Positions 31,470-44,364 are shown, counted from the first letter of the stretch. The stretch is 64,000 nucleotides of DNA from Linum tenue (GCA_946122785.1 CAMGYJ010000007.1:40759587-40823586), one strand, 5' to 3'. A program made the numbers and translations. Notes: generated by a model not told the origin, from the letters alone.

Positions 31470-32880
31470 GTGGTATCAGAGCCGTGGTTGCAGGCACTCA
31501 TACCGGAGCCATGTCGAGATTCGAAGGGCTCTCAATCGACAAACTCACCAAAGCTCTTATGATGAAGTTGAAAGCGGCGAGAACGGAGAGGAGTCCGATC
31601 ACACCTCCAGCCGCAGCTTGCACCGTAATCAAACCGTTGATCGCAGATATGGATTTCGAAGATTGGTTGGAACAATCTGCATTTCCAATCGAGCTCGAGT
31701 GAAGTGGAACAACGCCACATGTGATTATGGCGACAGATTCGTCGGCCACAAAAGACACGCTGACACCACCAATCACCACCGCTGTGAAGGTCGAGACAAC
31801 AATGAAGGAGAAGAAGATGGGGAGACGATCGCCGGCGGCTCCATTGAGGGCGAGGACGAAGAAGGAATCGCAGGAGCCGGAATCGCGAAGAACACCGCGA
31901 TCTTCATCATCTTTCTACGCGGTGAAGAGGTGGGCGCGCGACTAAGGGACGCGTTCGTGGCGGCGTCAGGTGGTGAGGATATGCCGCCGCAAACGTCGCC
32001 GACGAATGAGGCGGATTCGGACTAGCCGCCTAGCAGTCAGAGGGAGCGCGCACTGTCGGAGAACGAGCTGAAGTTCGAGATAAAGGAAGAGCCACCACCG
32101 GCAGGGAATAGTAAGAAGAAGAAACGCGGCGGTGGAATCCTCTACTCAGTGCCGGACAGAGGAACGACGAAGGCGGAGAACTTTGCGCTCGGGGAGAAGG
32201 TTTTGACGGAGCTTGACGGCGGCGAGGTCGGGGAAGCCGACGACGAGGTTGGAACCGCTAGAGGACGAATTGAAGAGGCGGCCGCCTGAGAAGGGTTTGT
32301 AGATGATGGAGGGCGGAGACTACGTCTCTCCTCTCATGATCACTACGTCAGCCACCTTGGGCCGAACAACCCATCAGCAACAACTTTTACAATTGGGCCG
32401 GGCTGTGGTTATGTTTGCTGGGTCCTCTTTGGGCCGAGACTTTTGGGCCGTCTTATTAGATGGGATGGAGCGAGTGGGCCGAGAGCTAGCATTTGCTGGG
32501 CTCGTTCAAGTATGGCTGAATCAGCAAGGTGGGCCGAGTTCTTTGAGGGAGATTGAGCCCAACATAGTTTGGGTGTGGAAGAAGGTGGGCTTGGAGTCTA
32601 AAAGTTTAGCTGATGAACTTTTAAAAGAGTTTAGCCCAAGTTCACATAGAAGAGAGTTCTCTAACTCTTATTTTGTGGACTTCAAAAGAGAAGAGCAATA
32701 ACTATATGGCTGGAAACAAGGTGATGGATGTCCCATGGCAGAAGAAGAGTCGAAGAAAGTCGAAGTTGCTGGAACGAGGTTCGGTCATAAGATGGAGCGA
32801 AATTGGAAGCGTAGAAAGCGGAAGATCAAGAAGATGGAAGTTGACTGCAACCTTAAGGACAAGGTCGCTTCCAAGGAGGG
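31470..32880 (+). mobile_element. body of an LTR element lacking polymerase, 3' LTR missing
   Basis: After the primer-binding site an ATG at 31511 opens about 63 codons (MSRFEGLSIDKLTKALMMKL...) with no recognised domain. Charged, E/G-rich frames follow (31618-32025 and 31721-31945), then a 132-codon frame (32303-32701). None resembles gag, protease, reverse transcriptase or integrase. I read it as a non-autonomous (LARD/TRIM-like) or captured body. A purine tract, CCAAGGAGGGTGG (about 32872-32884), could be the remains of the polypurine tract, but no LTR follows. Confidence 0.5.
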
Positions 32881-33483
32881 TGGTATTTCAGTTTAGAATG
32901 TGGTATTTCGTATTAAAATGTTGTATTATTTTGTTATGTGACATTTCATGTGGTATTTCAGTTTAGAATGTTGTGGTATGGTTAATTGTTTTGTTTGGAT
33001 AATACATTTAATAATTATATTATTTCACCACTTAAAGAAGGAATTGAGTAAAAAAATAGATTGAGAGATTAGTAATTTGAACTAACTAATGGGTGGGTAG
33101 GTATTTTAAATAACTCACAGTGAGTTATTTGAATTGGCTCATGTAGTACAAAACACCGTATTCTATAATAAGTAAAATGAGTGCTTATAGATGATTCTCA
33201 TCGAATAAAATGCTTAGAGATGTAAAATGAACTTCAAGATCTTTAAAAATGTAATGAAGCCACTGATCATTCACATGTTAAATATGCCATTGCACGGTGT
33301 TCGGCTTAGGAATGAGAACCACCGGGTTGTTTCTTCTATTTCTTCAAGTAATAGCTGAGTCTCCTAAGAAGAAAAAATATCCAATAATCAGCCTACGAGA
33401 AATCGAAGAGCGAGCCCAATCATTACCCAAAAAAGCGATGAGTTTAATTGAAAAGTTACTATGGAAAAAACCATGTCCATGAT
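32881..33483. other. unannotated stretch with a 72-bp-spaced short repeat
   Basis: GTGGTATTTCAGTTTAGAAT occurs at about 32879 and 32951. The rest is AT-rich without features. A 61-codon frame at 33297-33482 has no recognised domain and abuts the next element. Confidence 0.5.
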
Positions 33484-33558
33484 TGTAACAATCCGACCTT
33501 TGGGTTTAGGTTCGACCTTTATTCATGATCGGTTGGGTTGACAGTTGCAATCGCGGAT

Positions 33559-33592
<34 letters not shown>

Positions 33593-35769
33593 AATAATTA
33601 TTATTATTATTAAAAAAAATTATATGTAGATTTCAGACCTGGGGCTGAGCGGCCCCTCCACTTATTCCCAAAACCCGACCGACTCCACTTATTCCCGTCC
33701 CCAAACAATAAACCGCCGCCCTCTCAACTTCCCCGGGAGGAAAAAAAAAATCACCGCCACCCAATCCCTAGCCCCGCGCGGGCGAGAGGAGAAGAAGAAG
33801 GAGTTGATTCCGGCTCCCGATCTCGACCCCGATCCCCGTCCCGATTTCCCAACTCGTCCCTTTCGTGTTTCTAGGTAAGGATCACGAACCCTTTCGTGGT
33901 TTCTAAACTTGATTCATCGTTAGACTCATTCGAAGCTCGGGTTTTGATTAGCGGTGACGTTGAGAGATCGATCAACGAGGAGATCAACGTCCCGGGTCAT
34001 CCAACCTAGGCCTACGCACGTTTTAGTGGTAAGGGAGCTCGATCCCTTTGAGTTAAGTCGTTTAATTTGGGGATTTTTCGTGAGGGTGCAATTCTGAGGT
34101 TTTAGCAACAGACGTTCAGACTTTTAGTGACAGGATTTGGATGGTCACTAAAGCTGCTGGGAATTTTCAGAAATTTGTTTTAGATGGTTTAAATTGTTTC
34201 GAGTCTTTATGGGGTTTTTTTCTTGAGTTTAAAATTTTTATAAATTGAGGGAGGTCTAGGAGATGTCTGTAATTTAATTTGGGGATTTTAAAAAATGTAT
34301 TTTTAATTTTAGAAATTGTTCGAACATTCGTTTTAATTAAATAAAAATATTTCCTAGGATTTTATAAGGGTTTGATAATTTTCAAGGGTATAAGTACTCA
34401 TGGTTGATGTATGAAAAGTATTAGCCGAATTTGTAAGAAGGTTCAAGTTAGGTGGAAAATTCGTCCAAGACTAAAATAATTAGGAAAAGTGGTTGGTTTT
34501 GAAGGGATTGTTTCTAGAAAATTTTTAAAGGGGGTTAAGGGACCTTGGGACCGAGTCTCGAGGGCTGGATGTTGAGGAGAGGATGTTCTAGTGACCCAAA
34601 AGGGAATTCTAAATCCAGAAAGGTCGACTAAGGAGATGGCATTCTTATTAATAGGTTCACCGAGATAATTCGGCTAGGAGGGATTTCTTCGAGTAAGGAA
34701 TCGAGGAGTCATCTTTACAAGGTGAGTGTAAAGGGGGTAAATTCTACGCCTTACGTGTGTGTTCAAGAATTACAAGCTTTACGTATGTTGATGAAATGAT
34801 TGTCGTTGTTTGATTGTGCTTATGGTTGATGATATGTGATTTTGTTTGAGCTATGCTTGATGTGAATGTGCATGAGTTCTTAGTTAATTTAAAGCTTTCC
34901 GTTTATAAGTTATTGTTAAAGTTAAGAAACAAGTTCTTTTTAAAGAAGTAACTCACCTTCAAGAAGGTGAAGTCGTTTTAAGTGTTTTTAGTCACTAGCG
35001 CCAGTCCGTTGCCTTTTGAGACCTTTTGAGATAGAGCAGCAGTTATGGTCTTGAGACTTTTAAGATGGGCAGTAGTTATGCTCTTGAAAATCATGGTGAG
35101 AGCCACCACGATAAGTTTAAGATGTTAGGGGGATGAATCGTTACGACTCCCCTAACTAAGTTTAAGTTTAAGGAAAGCCTGGATGGCTTCTCATACGTAT
35201 GAGTTGGGCAACTGGACTAGCTAGTGAGGGATCCCCGTGTCAGTCAAAAGATTTAAGTCAAGTTTTGAGCTTTAAGAAGGGAGAGTAACTTTAACTCCCA
35301 AAGAATTTTATGAGTTAAGATCGTTAAGAATGGAAGTACAAAAAGACTTCCACTAGTAGAAGTTAAGTGTTTAGAGAAGAATGCTAAAGTATTATAGATT
35401 TTAACGTAAGGGCGTAGACTGACCCCAACTCACTCACCAGATCGTAGAGGAGGAAATCCTAACCAGCCAGTCCGTGATCAGCAAGCTAGAGGAGCTCAAC
35501 ACCATCGTCGCTGAGAGATGTCGAGCCAGGTGTCAGAGTAAGCATCAGAGAATTTTTTAAGTTATTAAGACTTGATGGTTAATAGTTAAAGATTAGAGAT
35601 TCATTTCTTTTGGACAATTTGAGTTTTGCCCACGTGTTTAGGGCTTCGATTTGAGATATTAAGATATTTGAGTTTGGTATTTTATTTAAAGTTGTGTATT
35701 TGAGATTTTTTTTAATATACCCCGGGGTAGAAATGTCTTTTTCCAAGTTCGAAGAGGTGGGATGTTTCA
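33484..35769 (+). mobile_element. solo LTR, 2286 bp (Ty3/gypsy chromovirus type?)
   Basis: Starts TGTAACAATCCGACC and ends GGTGGGATGTTTCA, with a perfect 5-bp duplication ATGAT (33479-33483 and 35770-35774). No internal coding, primer-binding site or second LTR. An (AAT)n/(ATT)n microsatellite is at 33560-33610. A G+C-rich leader with a splice-like CTAGGTAAGG follows at about 33870. Length and ends match the solo LTR at 55517-57803 in the opposite orientation. The ends resemble Tekay/Del-type LTRs; that clade name is inference. Confidence 0.85.
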
Positions 35770-35889
35770 ATGATTGTTCTTGAGATATTTAAGCACTCTA
35801 TATACAACATTAAGATGAATGCTAGAAGGATTACTCACAAATTGAGTAAAATGATTGACGAATAAAACAATATTCGAATTAGTATGACA

Positions 35890-38620
35890 CATATATAAAA
35901 AATAATCTACAAGTCTATGATACAAAAGATGTTAATCATCATGAATTGATAACTGACTTTCACCGACGAATGGTGTGGCAGCAGGTTTTGCAGCAAGTAA
36001 CCATGTGTCACCAAACAAATGTAGAGTGTTTTTATATTGACAAATAGAATAAAACTAGCAGATGTACTAGCCACTTCTAAGCCAAAAATATGTTTTAGTT
36101 TTCCAATATCTTTGATCTTAAAGGCAACATCTACTTGTGGCTTAAGTAAGTTACGAGAATCAATGTAATCACCTATGAATATGTCATCGTCAACATACAC
36201 TACAACAACTATAAATTTATCCCTGTTAGTCTTAGTAAACAATGAATAATTTTTCTTAGATTGAGTGTAACAAGCATTTAGAAGGAATAGAGCTATTTTG
36301 TGATTCCATTGTGTATGGCTTATTTAAGGCCACATAATGATTTACAAACCAGATTCTTAGAATGCAAAGAAAAGTCTCGAGAAGGTTTCATATAAAATTC
36401 TTAGATCAAATCACCATGTAAAAACATTGTTAACATCTAATTGTTGTACATGATAATTCTTATTGAAAACTAAAACACACGAAAGTTACTATAATCAGGC
36501 TGTCCACCCAACAATAGCTCAAATGTCAAAGCATAATAGTTAGCCAAACACACGAAAGTTACTATAATCAGGTTCTCCATCCAACAGTAGCTCAAAAGGA
36601 GAATGATTGTTCAAAGTAGGGGTTGGTTACCAGATTATGAAGTACCAATATCCATCAATAGCAGTGACACTATCAGGACCTAATATATCAATATGAATCA
36701 ATTCAAACAAAAGAACAACATGAGACATGTTAGACTAAAAAGGTAAATGATGTTGTTTAGCCATAGGACCTAAAATATAGTGCAAATTCTTACATTTGTT
36801 ACTAGTATCACTTAGAATAGGAATAAAATTATGACCTAGTCAATAAGGTCATCCATCAAAATGTCCAATTGTAATGTAAAAAACAACAGACAAAGTAAGG
36901 GACTAAGGGGAATATATATATTGGAACAATCACGTACATGCTCAACTATGAGATGACACAACCCAAAATTCTACTAAACTATACCAATCTTCCATCGGGA
37001 TGGGATATCATGAATTAAGCAACCCGAACGAGAGAAAATCAGTTTGCAATAACTTCGCCTAGTTAACCAACTTATGGGGAATTGGTGAAAGGTAAATAAT
37101 GGAATTATTAGGGCACTGTGTCTAGTTAAAGTTCCATAACGAACTCAGTACCGACATGAGTCACAACATCACTAAAACCATCATGAAAAGTAATAACTTT
37201 TTTTTGCTAACCTAAAATAAACAAACAAATCTAGTGAGCAGGCATATTCATATGTGGCTCCGCTATCTACAATTCAAGTCCTAGAAGAGGCACTTAAGGA
37301 TATCATATGAACAGAAGTAATATAGTACTTACCTTTCACAACATGAGTCTTAAGGTACACTCCTAAAAAAGGGATTGAGTAGGAGTTGCAGTAGGAACAA
37401 AGTGTGAGGTTAGAGTCGAGGCAAAAGAAGAAACCATAAAAGAGACATAACTTGGTGGAGGCATCGAGACAGACAATTGAGCAAGTAGAGAGCGATACTT
37501 CCCATATGAGAACCAATAATGTGATAACACCAATAGACCCTCAACACTATTATCTTAATAATTAGGGTTGAGATTCTTTGATACTTCAACAATAATAATG
37601 TTGAACTTTTATTTCCTCTGTAGCCCAACGGGTAATTGTGCTTCTTGTAGCACCAATCCATCATATGACCGAAAAGACTGCAGTGAGAACAAATGGGGTG
37701 CTTCCTCAATCTAGTTTTGCCACCGTGACCTTGACCCAAAGTAGAAGAGTGGCCAGCTAGTGCAAGCATATTTTATGTAGATCCATTACCATTCATATTG
37801 ATATATATGTCGATTGTGTTGAATGACCAATGAGAACACTCGAGTGATCGAAGGCAGAACCTCAACTAGCAAGATCTAATTCCATATTTGAGAGAAACTA
37901 TCATTAAGACCCTTCAAGAATCGAATAACTTGATCTGATTATCGATAGGCTTAGAGGATATTAAAATCTCCACACGAACAAAAAGGATTGCATGAGTAAA
38001 CTTGAACTGGCCTTAGAGTGACCAGTTCATCCTAGAGAAAATGGAATATGGTGAAGAACTCACTAACCAAAGCACTACCTTGATGAAATGAGAAAAAATC
38101 ATCCTTGAGATATGACTAACAAGACTGGCCTCCCTGAAACGATCTTAAAGGTCATTCCACAATTCCACCTCCTTATCGAACCATAGGATGCTTTGTGCAA
38201 TGTTTGGTGCAAAGGATCAATAAATCCACCCTAGGACCATGACATTGCAACGTCCTCATTCTCTGTAAAGTAGAATGCAAGAGGACGGAGGAATGACTGT
38301 AGGATCGGTGAGGGCAACTTGTTATTGGCCAGAAGTGTGAGTCGCATGGACTTCCCCCAAGAGTAATAGTTGTTATCGAAGACGATGATGCCCACGGTGG
38401 AGAGGGATTGAGGTAGTAAGGATGTGCCAAATCAAGTGTGATACTGAGAAGACTGAACTTAAGATCTGTCAGAGTAGCCATTGGACAAGAATGAGTGGAA
38501 ACGAAATTAGATTGCAAATTTTGGCGGAAGAACTAAATCAATTGGGAGGAAACCCAAGATCAATTGGGAAGACAAAATAGACCTCAATATGATACCATGT
38601 CGAATCTTGGAGAAAATAAT
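35890..38620 (-). pseudogene. Ty1/copia element remnant
   Basis: On the minus strand from right to left: a primer-binding-like ATGGTATCATATTGAGG (about 38600-38585), a degraded gag N-terminus (38517-38173, AHPYYLNPSP), a zinc knuckle (CSHCSLFGHMMDWCYKKHNY in 37769-37410), integrase pieces (SPFELLLDGEPDYSNFRVFG near 36590-36550), and a reverse transcriptase piece with the YVDD box (36242-35907, FIVVVVYVDDDIFIGDYIDS). Frames are broken throughout and the 3' part, including RNase H and the 3' LTR, is missing. Confidence 0.8.
36476..36620. repeat. 73-bp tandem duplication in copia integrase remnant
   Basis: ACACACGAAAGTTACTATAA recurs with a 73-bp offset (GAAAGTT at 36481 and 36554), each followed by a CCACC/CATCC-CAACA-TAGCTCAAA block. 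It duplicates the stretch encoding the SPFELL...NFRVFG motif. Confidence 0.8.
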
Positions 38621-40556
38621 CTAATTTTCTTATTTCATTAAGCGAAAATTTACATTATATTTATTACACATCGATATATTAACACCGGTTATTTACAAGA
38701 TTCTATTGATTGACCCCTTGGGGATATGTTAAAGTTCTTTGTGCTTATGTGTTTTGCCTAATTATTAATTCTAGATAAAAGTTCGGTTTTGTTTTAACAT
38801 CCTTCTAATTGGTAAGAAACACGAATTAGCAAATGGTTGTGATGGTATAGCTATAAGCTTGAGCTTTTGAAATTGTAATTGTTGTCAACATTAATTTATG
38901 ATGCTTTTGGTACTCTATCCAGATCCCTGTTTTGCCTTATGCATGAAAATTCTTATTTTATGTCTTTATCATAAAGCGTTTGCAAAGCTTTCCATTTATG
39001 ACTTCTGCGGTATGGGCGTGACTATCTAGCTCGACCAGGATCTTAGTTTATGTGAATCATATTAGTGATTTCTCACATTACATGGTGATAATGCCAACTA
39101 CCTATTTGGAGGATGTTAACGTTGCTTCGGAGGGACACACTAGGAAAGGGTTTGCATTTTGCGTATTCTTAATTCGTCAGCTCCGTAATGTTTTTAGTGC
39201 CAAGGATTCGTAATGGGTTATGGTGTTGGTTGCTAGCATGATGGATAGTGCCTGAGAAATCTTGATTTTTTTTATCCAAGATAAGCCCTCAGTGCATGGC
39301 CCGATAAGAAAATACAAAACATATAATGATAAAGAACGGTATTTCATATATAACCGGATTCTCGATAAAAGAGCATGTTACGCCACAAGGTGGGCAGTTC
39401 TGTAAAAACTTCAAGGAACAAAAAGACACGAAACTGACACGAAAGGCAGGAAGAGAGAAAAAAACTTCCCTGGAAGTGGCTCTTGCTCTGGGAAGGGAAG
39501 ACTTCCCCGAGAAATCTTGAGAGGAATAATGGACGGGTAAAACTAACGCATTTTTATCTAAGCCAGATCGTACGAACCACAGTTCAACCATTGTGGACGA
39601 CTTTTAGATGAAAGATTTGATAAAATGGCACGTTTGATAATTTTTCTATAAAGTACTCGAGTATGCTAAATGCATAGTAGAGAGGGATTTTGTATCTATG
39701 ATAATATGAATATGGTAAAGTAGGATTCCAGACTATATTCTTTTTGAATTTACAGTGGGTAGAAGATTGCATCTAAAATAAGAAAATCAATGACATAAAA
39801 GGGATTCCAAAGAACACATCTAATGCCGCTGTGGAGCGCGGCTCATACGCCCCTAGTAAAAATTTAATACCTAACTATTTAGTCATCAATCTTAAGCCTC
39901 CAACAAAAATAAACCGTGTTTCTAGTTTCACTTTTTGGTACAGCGACCAACATAACGGATGGAATGGAGCTTTTTTTTAATCTCGTTTTGTACAGGCTAA
40001 AATATAAAGGTTCTCAAAAGAAGTTAAAATAATAAAAAAGTGTACCATCTTTCTTTCAAAGCTACCCGGAGAATACAAAAGTTCTGCAGTTTTTGTTATC
40101 ATTCTTATCGCAAGAGACAGTATAGAATAATTAGCCCCTTCTTTATCTTGTGACAGCTGACACTAACCGTTTTTCTAATTCTTTTCTCTACTTGAAACGC
40201 TACCCCAACACATATATAATGATTACAGGCCAGACTTTGTTTTTTACTAGTATCATTTCAGATAACTAAGGCAGTGGCAAAACTATGTGCCATACAAGAG
40301 ATGTTTCAGCCCTTTCCAATTTAAATTTTGGTTTTACCACAAGTAAATATTACTTAAATGCTAAGGACATATTAACAAAAAAAAAATGGTACAGGGCCAT
40401 CACTTATAAATTGATAATTTGAACATTATTTATATATTTATTTAGATTTAATATAATTAATTTCAAATATTTTATGACTATTGACATACTATTAGATGTA
40501 TCATTAATTAAAAAATGAAGTATGAATGTTGACATAATATTAACCGTATCATAGTT
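38621..40556. other. unannotated AT-rich stretch
   Basis: May hold remains of the copia 5' LTR at its left edge (38600-38720). The frames at 39289-39591 (minus) and 39326-39520 (plus) overlap antisense and have no recognised domain. Confidence 0.45.
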
Positions 40557-40572
40557 AAAATGAAGTAAAATA

Positions 40573-41260
40573 AAAAAAACGTTTGGCAGAGTTTCAGGCC
40601 GAGAGGTGAAACTGTGGGGTGGTCTAAATTGGTATGCAAGGGTGGTATCCCAAAGAACTCTACTATTATGTGGTTGATTCTCTTGGGGCGCATTACTACC
40701 CTGGATGTGGTACAACGTTGAAGTCCTGAAGTAGTAGTTACTTGTCCTCTTTGTGGACAAGAGCTAAAGTCTAAAGACCATATCTTCTTTCAGTGTAACT
40801 ATGTGCAGGATGTATGGAGCATTGTATTTCCTCCGTCATGGCAGCTCCCGATTTCTCATAACCTGCAGCAGACAGTGATTTCAGCAACTCAGCACTTCAG
40901 TAAGTGTTTAATTGGCAGAGTTCTTTGGTGTCTAGTGCTGAGCGAGGTATGGCGAGAACGGTGTAGGCGAGTCTACGGAGGGAAGCATCTATCTGTGAGA
41001 GAGCTTGTCAAGAAGATGCAGAGGGTGATGGAAGGTAAAGAGATAGGTGATCTCAGGTTTGCTGAATCGGCTATGATTCAGTCCTTGTGGTACAAAAGTG
41101 CAGTCCTGATGTAGTGTTTGTGCATAATTACAAGTAGGTCATGTTTTTGGGTTTATTGTTTTATTGAGGGCTAGTGGCGGATTTGTTACTGCTCGTTTAT
41201 TGTAAACTTGTACTTGATCGTATTTGATGAATAAGATTCCACCCATTCATCGGGGAAAAA
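40573..41260 (+). mobile_element. 5'-truncated LINE (zinc-finger/C-terminal region)
   Basis: Flanked by the 13-bp duplication ATGAAGTAAAATA (40560-40572 and 41261-41273). The plus strand encodes, with one stop near 40720, the zf-RVT type C-terminus of plant LINEs (VVTCPLCGQELKSKDHIFFQ, CNYVQDVW) and continues in the open frame 40803-41114. The 3' end contains TTTATTGTAAACTTGTACTT and no long A-tail beyond AAAAAA. Confidence 0.85.
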
Positions 41261-41273
41261 ATGAAGTAAAATA

Positions 41274-41595
41274 CCCGTATGTATTTTATATATAACTTAC
41301 CCATATCATATTTTACTAATTATGGTTTCAAGAGAGATGGAAACGTGATTTGAAATCCAGAAAGACTGTCGATACATAATTGGAAGGGTGTGCCAAACCT
41401 TACTGGGGATGGAAACACAACCATCCTTGGGAAAAACCCCATCCGTAAAATCAATAGTAGGCCTAGTAGTCACTAAGAAAGCCCAAAAACAGGCTCATGT
41501 TGAAGGTTTGTATGCAAATGGTCACAAACGCTTGTCTTAGTAAAAGTAATAACGATTTTGATTTATATATATATATATTAGTATTATACTTCTGG
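41274..41595. other. unannotated spacer
   Basis: AT-rich with a short (TA)n run near 41570. No gene. Confidence 0.5.
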
Positions 41596-42505
41596 GTGTG
41601 TCTATGGTGTCTTGCAAGTCACCATAACTTGCACTTTTCGGTCGACTTCAGTCAGGATTAGGTCGACCTAATCTGTTGTTTTAGTGTAAAAACAGTTTCA
41701 TGGTGCCTACTTTGTAAATTCATATCTTACGATTGGCTGGATGGAAATTTGAGATTAATGGCTTGTTTTGAATCTGGAGTGTCCCTCGACACATTGAAGT
41801 GCTTGGGAGCTTGATAGGAAGTCTAGAAGATCATTTTTGAACCTGATCAAAAGGCTATGCCAAAATTGGGAACGTGTTTGTGAAGCCTACTTTGGAGCTC
41901 AATTCGAGAAGCATGGATAAGAGTCGAGTCCAGGGGCCTCTACCACATGAAAATAGGTATGTTTTTCTACAAATACAAGGTATTGGATGAAATATTGGAT
42001 ATCTGGAAGTCTTCAAGCAAAAGGCACGAAGTTGCTTCAAACAAAAGGCTTCAAGCTGCCAGAAAAACAGCCTTCATAGCAACTTCGAGCCTTTTGTTTG
42101 AAGCCTTCCAGTCTAATGCCTTTCCTTTGTATAAAACATATCTACTTGCACGTGGTGGAGGTCCCTAGACTCGACTCTCATCCATGCTTCTCAAATTGAA
42201 CTCCAAAGTAGGCTTCACAAACACGTTCCCATAGCCATTTTCAGGCAGTTTCCTAGTTTTGGCATAACCATTTGATCAGGTTCAAAAATGATCTTCTGGA
42301 CTTCCTATCGAGCTTCCAAGTAATTCAATGTGTAGAGGACCACTCCAGCTTCAATACAAGCCATTAATCTCCAATTTCCATCGAACCAATTGTAAGATAT
42401 CAATCTCCAAAGTAAACACCATGAAACTGTTTTTACACTGAAACAACATATTAGGTCGACCGAAAAGTGTAAGTTACGGTGACTTGCAGGTCACTATAGC
42501 AACAC
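41596..42505. repeat. foldback element, 910 bp, arms ~350 bp or more
   Basis: Outer ends GTGTGTCTATGGTG and (complement) GTGTTGCTATAGTG lead into long inverted copies: CTTGCAAGTCACC, ACTTTTCGGTCGAC, AAAACAGTTTCATGGTG, ACCTGATCAAAAGG, GCCTACTTTGGAG. A further inner inverted pair, AACTTCGAGCCTTTTG / CAAAAGGCTTCAAGC, lies near the centre, so almost the whole unit folds. No clear target duplication. Confidence 0.85.
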
Positions 42506-43504
42506 ATCAATGTAATTGTATATGCAATTACATTTGTGTGTATCCATTTCATTTTTTATATAATTAAACTCATTTTACTTTCATCGTACTCACATCAATG
42601 CTATTAATTTGTAAATGGAATTAGCTATTTTAGTTTAATTATAAAAACGAAAATAATTAAATGCAAAGTAATAAATAATTAATAATAAAAGAATTATGAT
42701 GTGGCTTGCAATCCATAAATGAATTAGATGCAAGCTTGCAAAGTTGCAATTGTCATACACATCAATGTAAGTGCAAATGAATGACACATCATAATGTAAT
42801 TCGAATTGCAATTCCAATGTGGATACTCTTAATTGAAGAAGTTTTATAGACAATTAAATAAATGTGAGAGTATAAACTTAGGCCACCCAGTTCGGCACTC
42901 TACCCTCCACGCTCCCGGTCCAGATCTCCAAAACGCGATGTTTTGGGAGTTTGCCTAAAATTCGTGAACTACTCTTTACGAGAGCACGATTTCCAATTTT
43001 GAGAGCGCGTTCTCTCAACGAACGAGGAAGGATAACATTAAACGTCGTCTTCTTGTTGTTGTTTGTTCACTTGTATTCCCTTTCGAGCCTATTCATCACA
43101 AGCATGACTCTGTTCAACTATTGAGTCAAGTCTCTCTGGTCTCGAAAGATGAAATTAAGAAGAAAGGAAAGAAGAAAATATGTGAGTTCTATGGTTCCAT
43201 GGCGTTAGAGATGCATGAAACAACACCAACGCCAACAGTGGGGAAGTGCTGCATGGTATTTGTTGTTTGTGGTCGAATGATGAGGCGGTGGAGAGCTTCT
43301 TGTGATTATGCGCTTCTCGCCATCATCTTCATATAGGCTTTCTAAAATCTATTTCTTACCTTCCTCATCGGTGATTACTTGATTGGATATAAAAGAGATG
43401 TTATTATCACTATTATTGTTTTGTTCCAGAAGAGGAAGGAAGGCAACAAAGGGGAAAGAGAGAGCACAAAGAGAGATCGAGAGGGAGAGGGGGATTTTAC
43501 AATG
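42506..43504. other. unannotated stretch
   Basis: AT-rich left half. The right half contains a 71-codon plus frame (43121-43336) with no recognised domain and a GA-rich run at 43425-43495. Confidence 0.45.
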
Positions 43505-43769
43505 CTTTAAAGCATTGGTGCTTTAGTTTTTTCCTTTATGGTACAACTTGAAGTTGTACCTTTTATGTTATGGTAGAACTTCAGGTTGTATCTAAACTAT
43601 TTTATAAAACTACTTTATGGTACAAATTAAAGTTTACTTTTATGTTATGGTACAACATCAAGTTGTACCATAGCATAAAGGTCAAATTCCCTTATGGTAC
43701 AACTTCAATTTGTACTTTTAATGTTATAGGAAAACTTTAACTTGTACTTTAAAGCACCAATACTTTAAA
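43505..43769. mobile_element. MITE with internal palindromes
   Basis: Ends CTTTAAAGCATTGGTGCTTT and (complement) TTTAAAGTATTGGTGCTTTA are inverted repeats. Inside is a recurring palindrome: perfect at 43540-43560 (GGTACAACTT-G-AAGTTGTACC), near-perfect at 43649-43669, with degenerate copies near 43574 and 43700. No coding capacity. Confidence 0.75.
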
Positions 43770-43868
43770 ATATAGTAGAAGTGTTCGGGGTATAGGGAAA
43801 AGTTTTTATATTATAATAATTATTATATAATTATTCCAATTTTTTATTTGGTGAATATAAATAGATAT

Positions 43869-44362
43869 TGTTGGGGATACTACCCAACGATCCATAGTTG
43901 GGCCCCCACAAAGTAGAATTGGGGGGGGGGGGGAAGGCCCAAAAAATGGTTCCAACAAGGACCAATAGGCCCAAGCAAGAGGAGAGGCCCAAAAGGACAA
44001 AACACTAAAAGTCAAGAGAAAACCAGCTGTCAGGTGGTCCACTGCCTGCGGGCGCCTGGCGCGTGTCAGGAGCCTGACAAGGCGGTTGGATGTCTCACAA
44101 AAAGGACACAGAGCATTAAATGGGGGCAGTGACGTGGAGGAGATCAACCTCGAGTTCGGTGAGTATAAATAGGGGCAGTTGGTAGCATTTACATAGGTTG
44201 GACTCTCTCACCAAATTTACCACTTGAGAACACTTCTCTCTCCAAGAAACTAACTTGGGCGTCGGAGGATTAACGGGCCCAGGCGCCCTCCTCTTTGTGT
44301 GTGCAGGCAGGCGCCAGGGGAAGGGAGGTTCCTGTCGTACAGGCGGGTATCTGGCTCAAACA
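43869..44362 (+). repeat. element 3, 5' LTR (494 bp)
   Basis: TGTTGGGGAT...GGCTCAAACA. TATA box GAGTATAAATAGGGG at 44161-44175. A run of 13 G at 43921-43933. Followed by the primer-binding site TGGCGCGCCAGATAGGGG at 44365-44382 (tRNA-Arg by recollection of related elements; not certain). Confidence 0.9.
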
Positions 44363-44364
44363 AT

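Noticed and set aside
33560..33610. (AAT)n/(ATT)n run able to form a hairpin
   Set aside because: Ordinary microsatellite inside a solo LTR.
39289..39591. 100-codon minus frame and overlapping 64-codon plus frame
   Set aside because: No domain, no promoter or splice support, mutually overlapping antisense frames in AT-rich DNA.
43921..43933. run of 13 G as a possible quadruplex or regulatory element
   Set aside because: Isolated homopolymer in an old LTR, prone to sequencing or slippage error. No further support.
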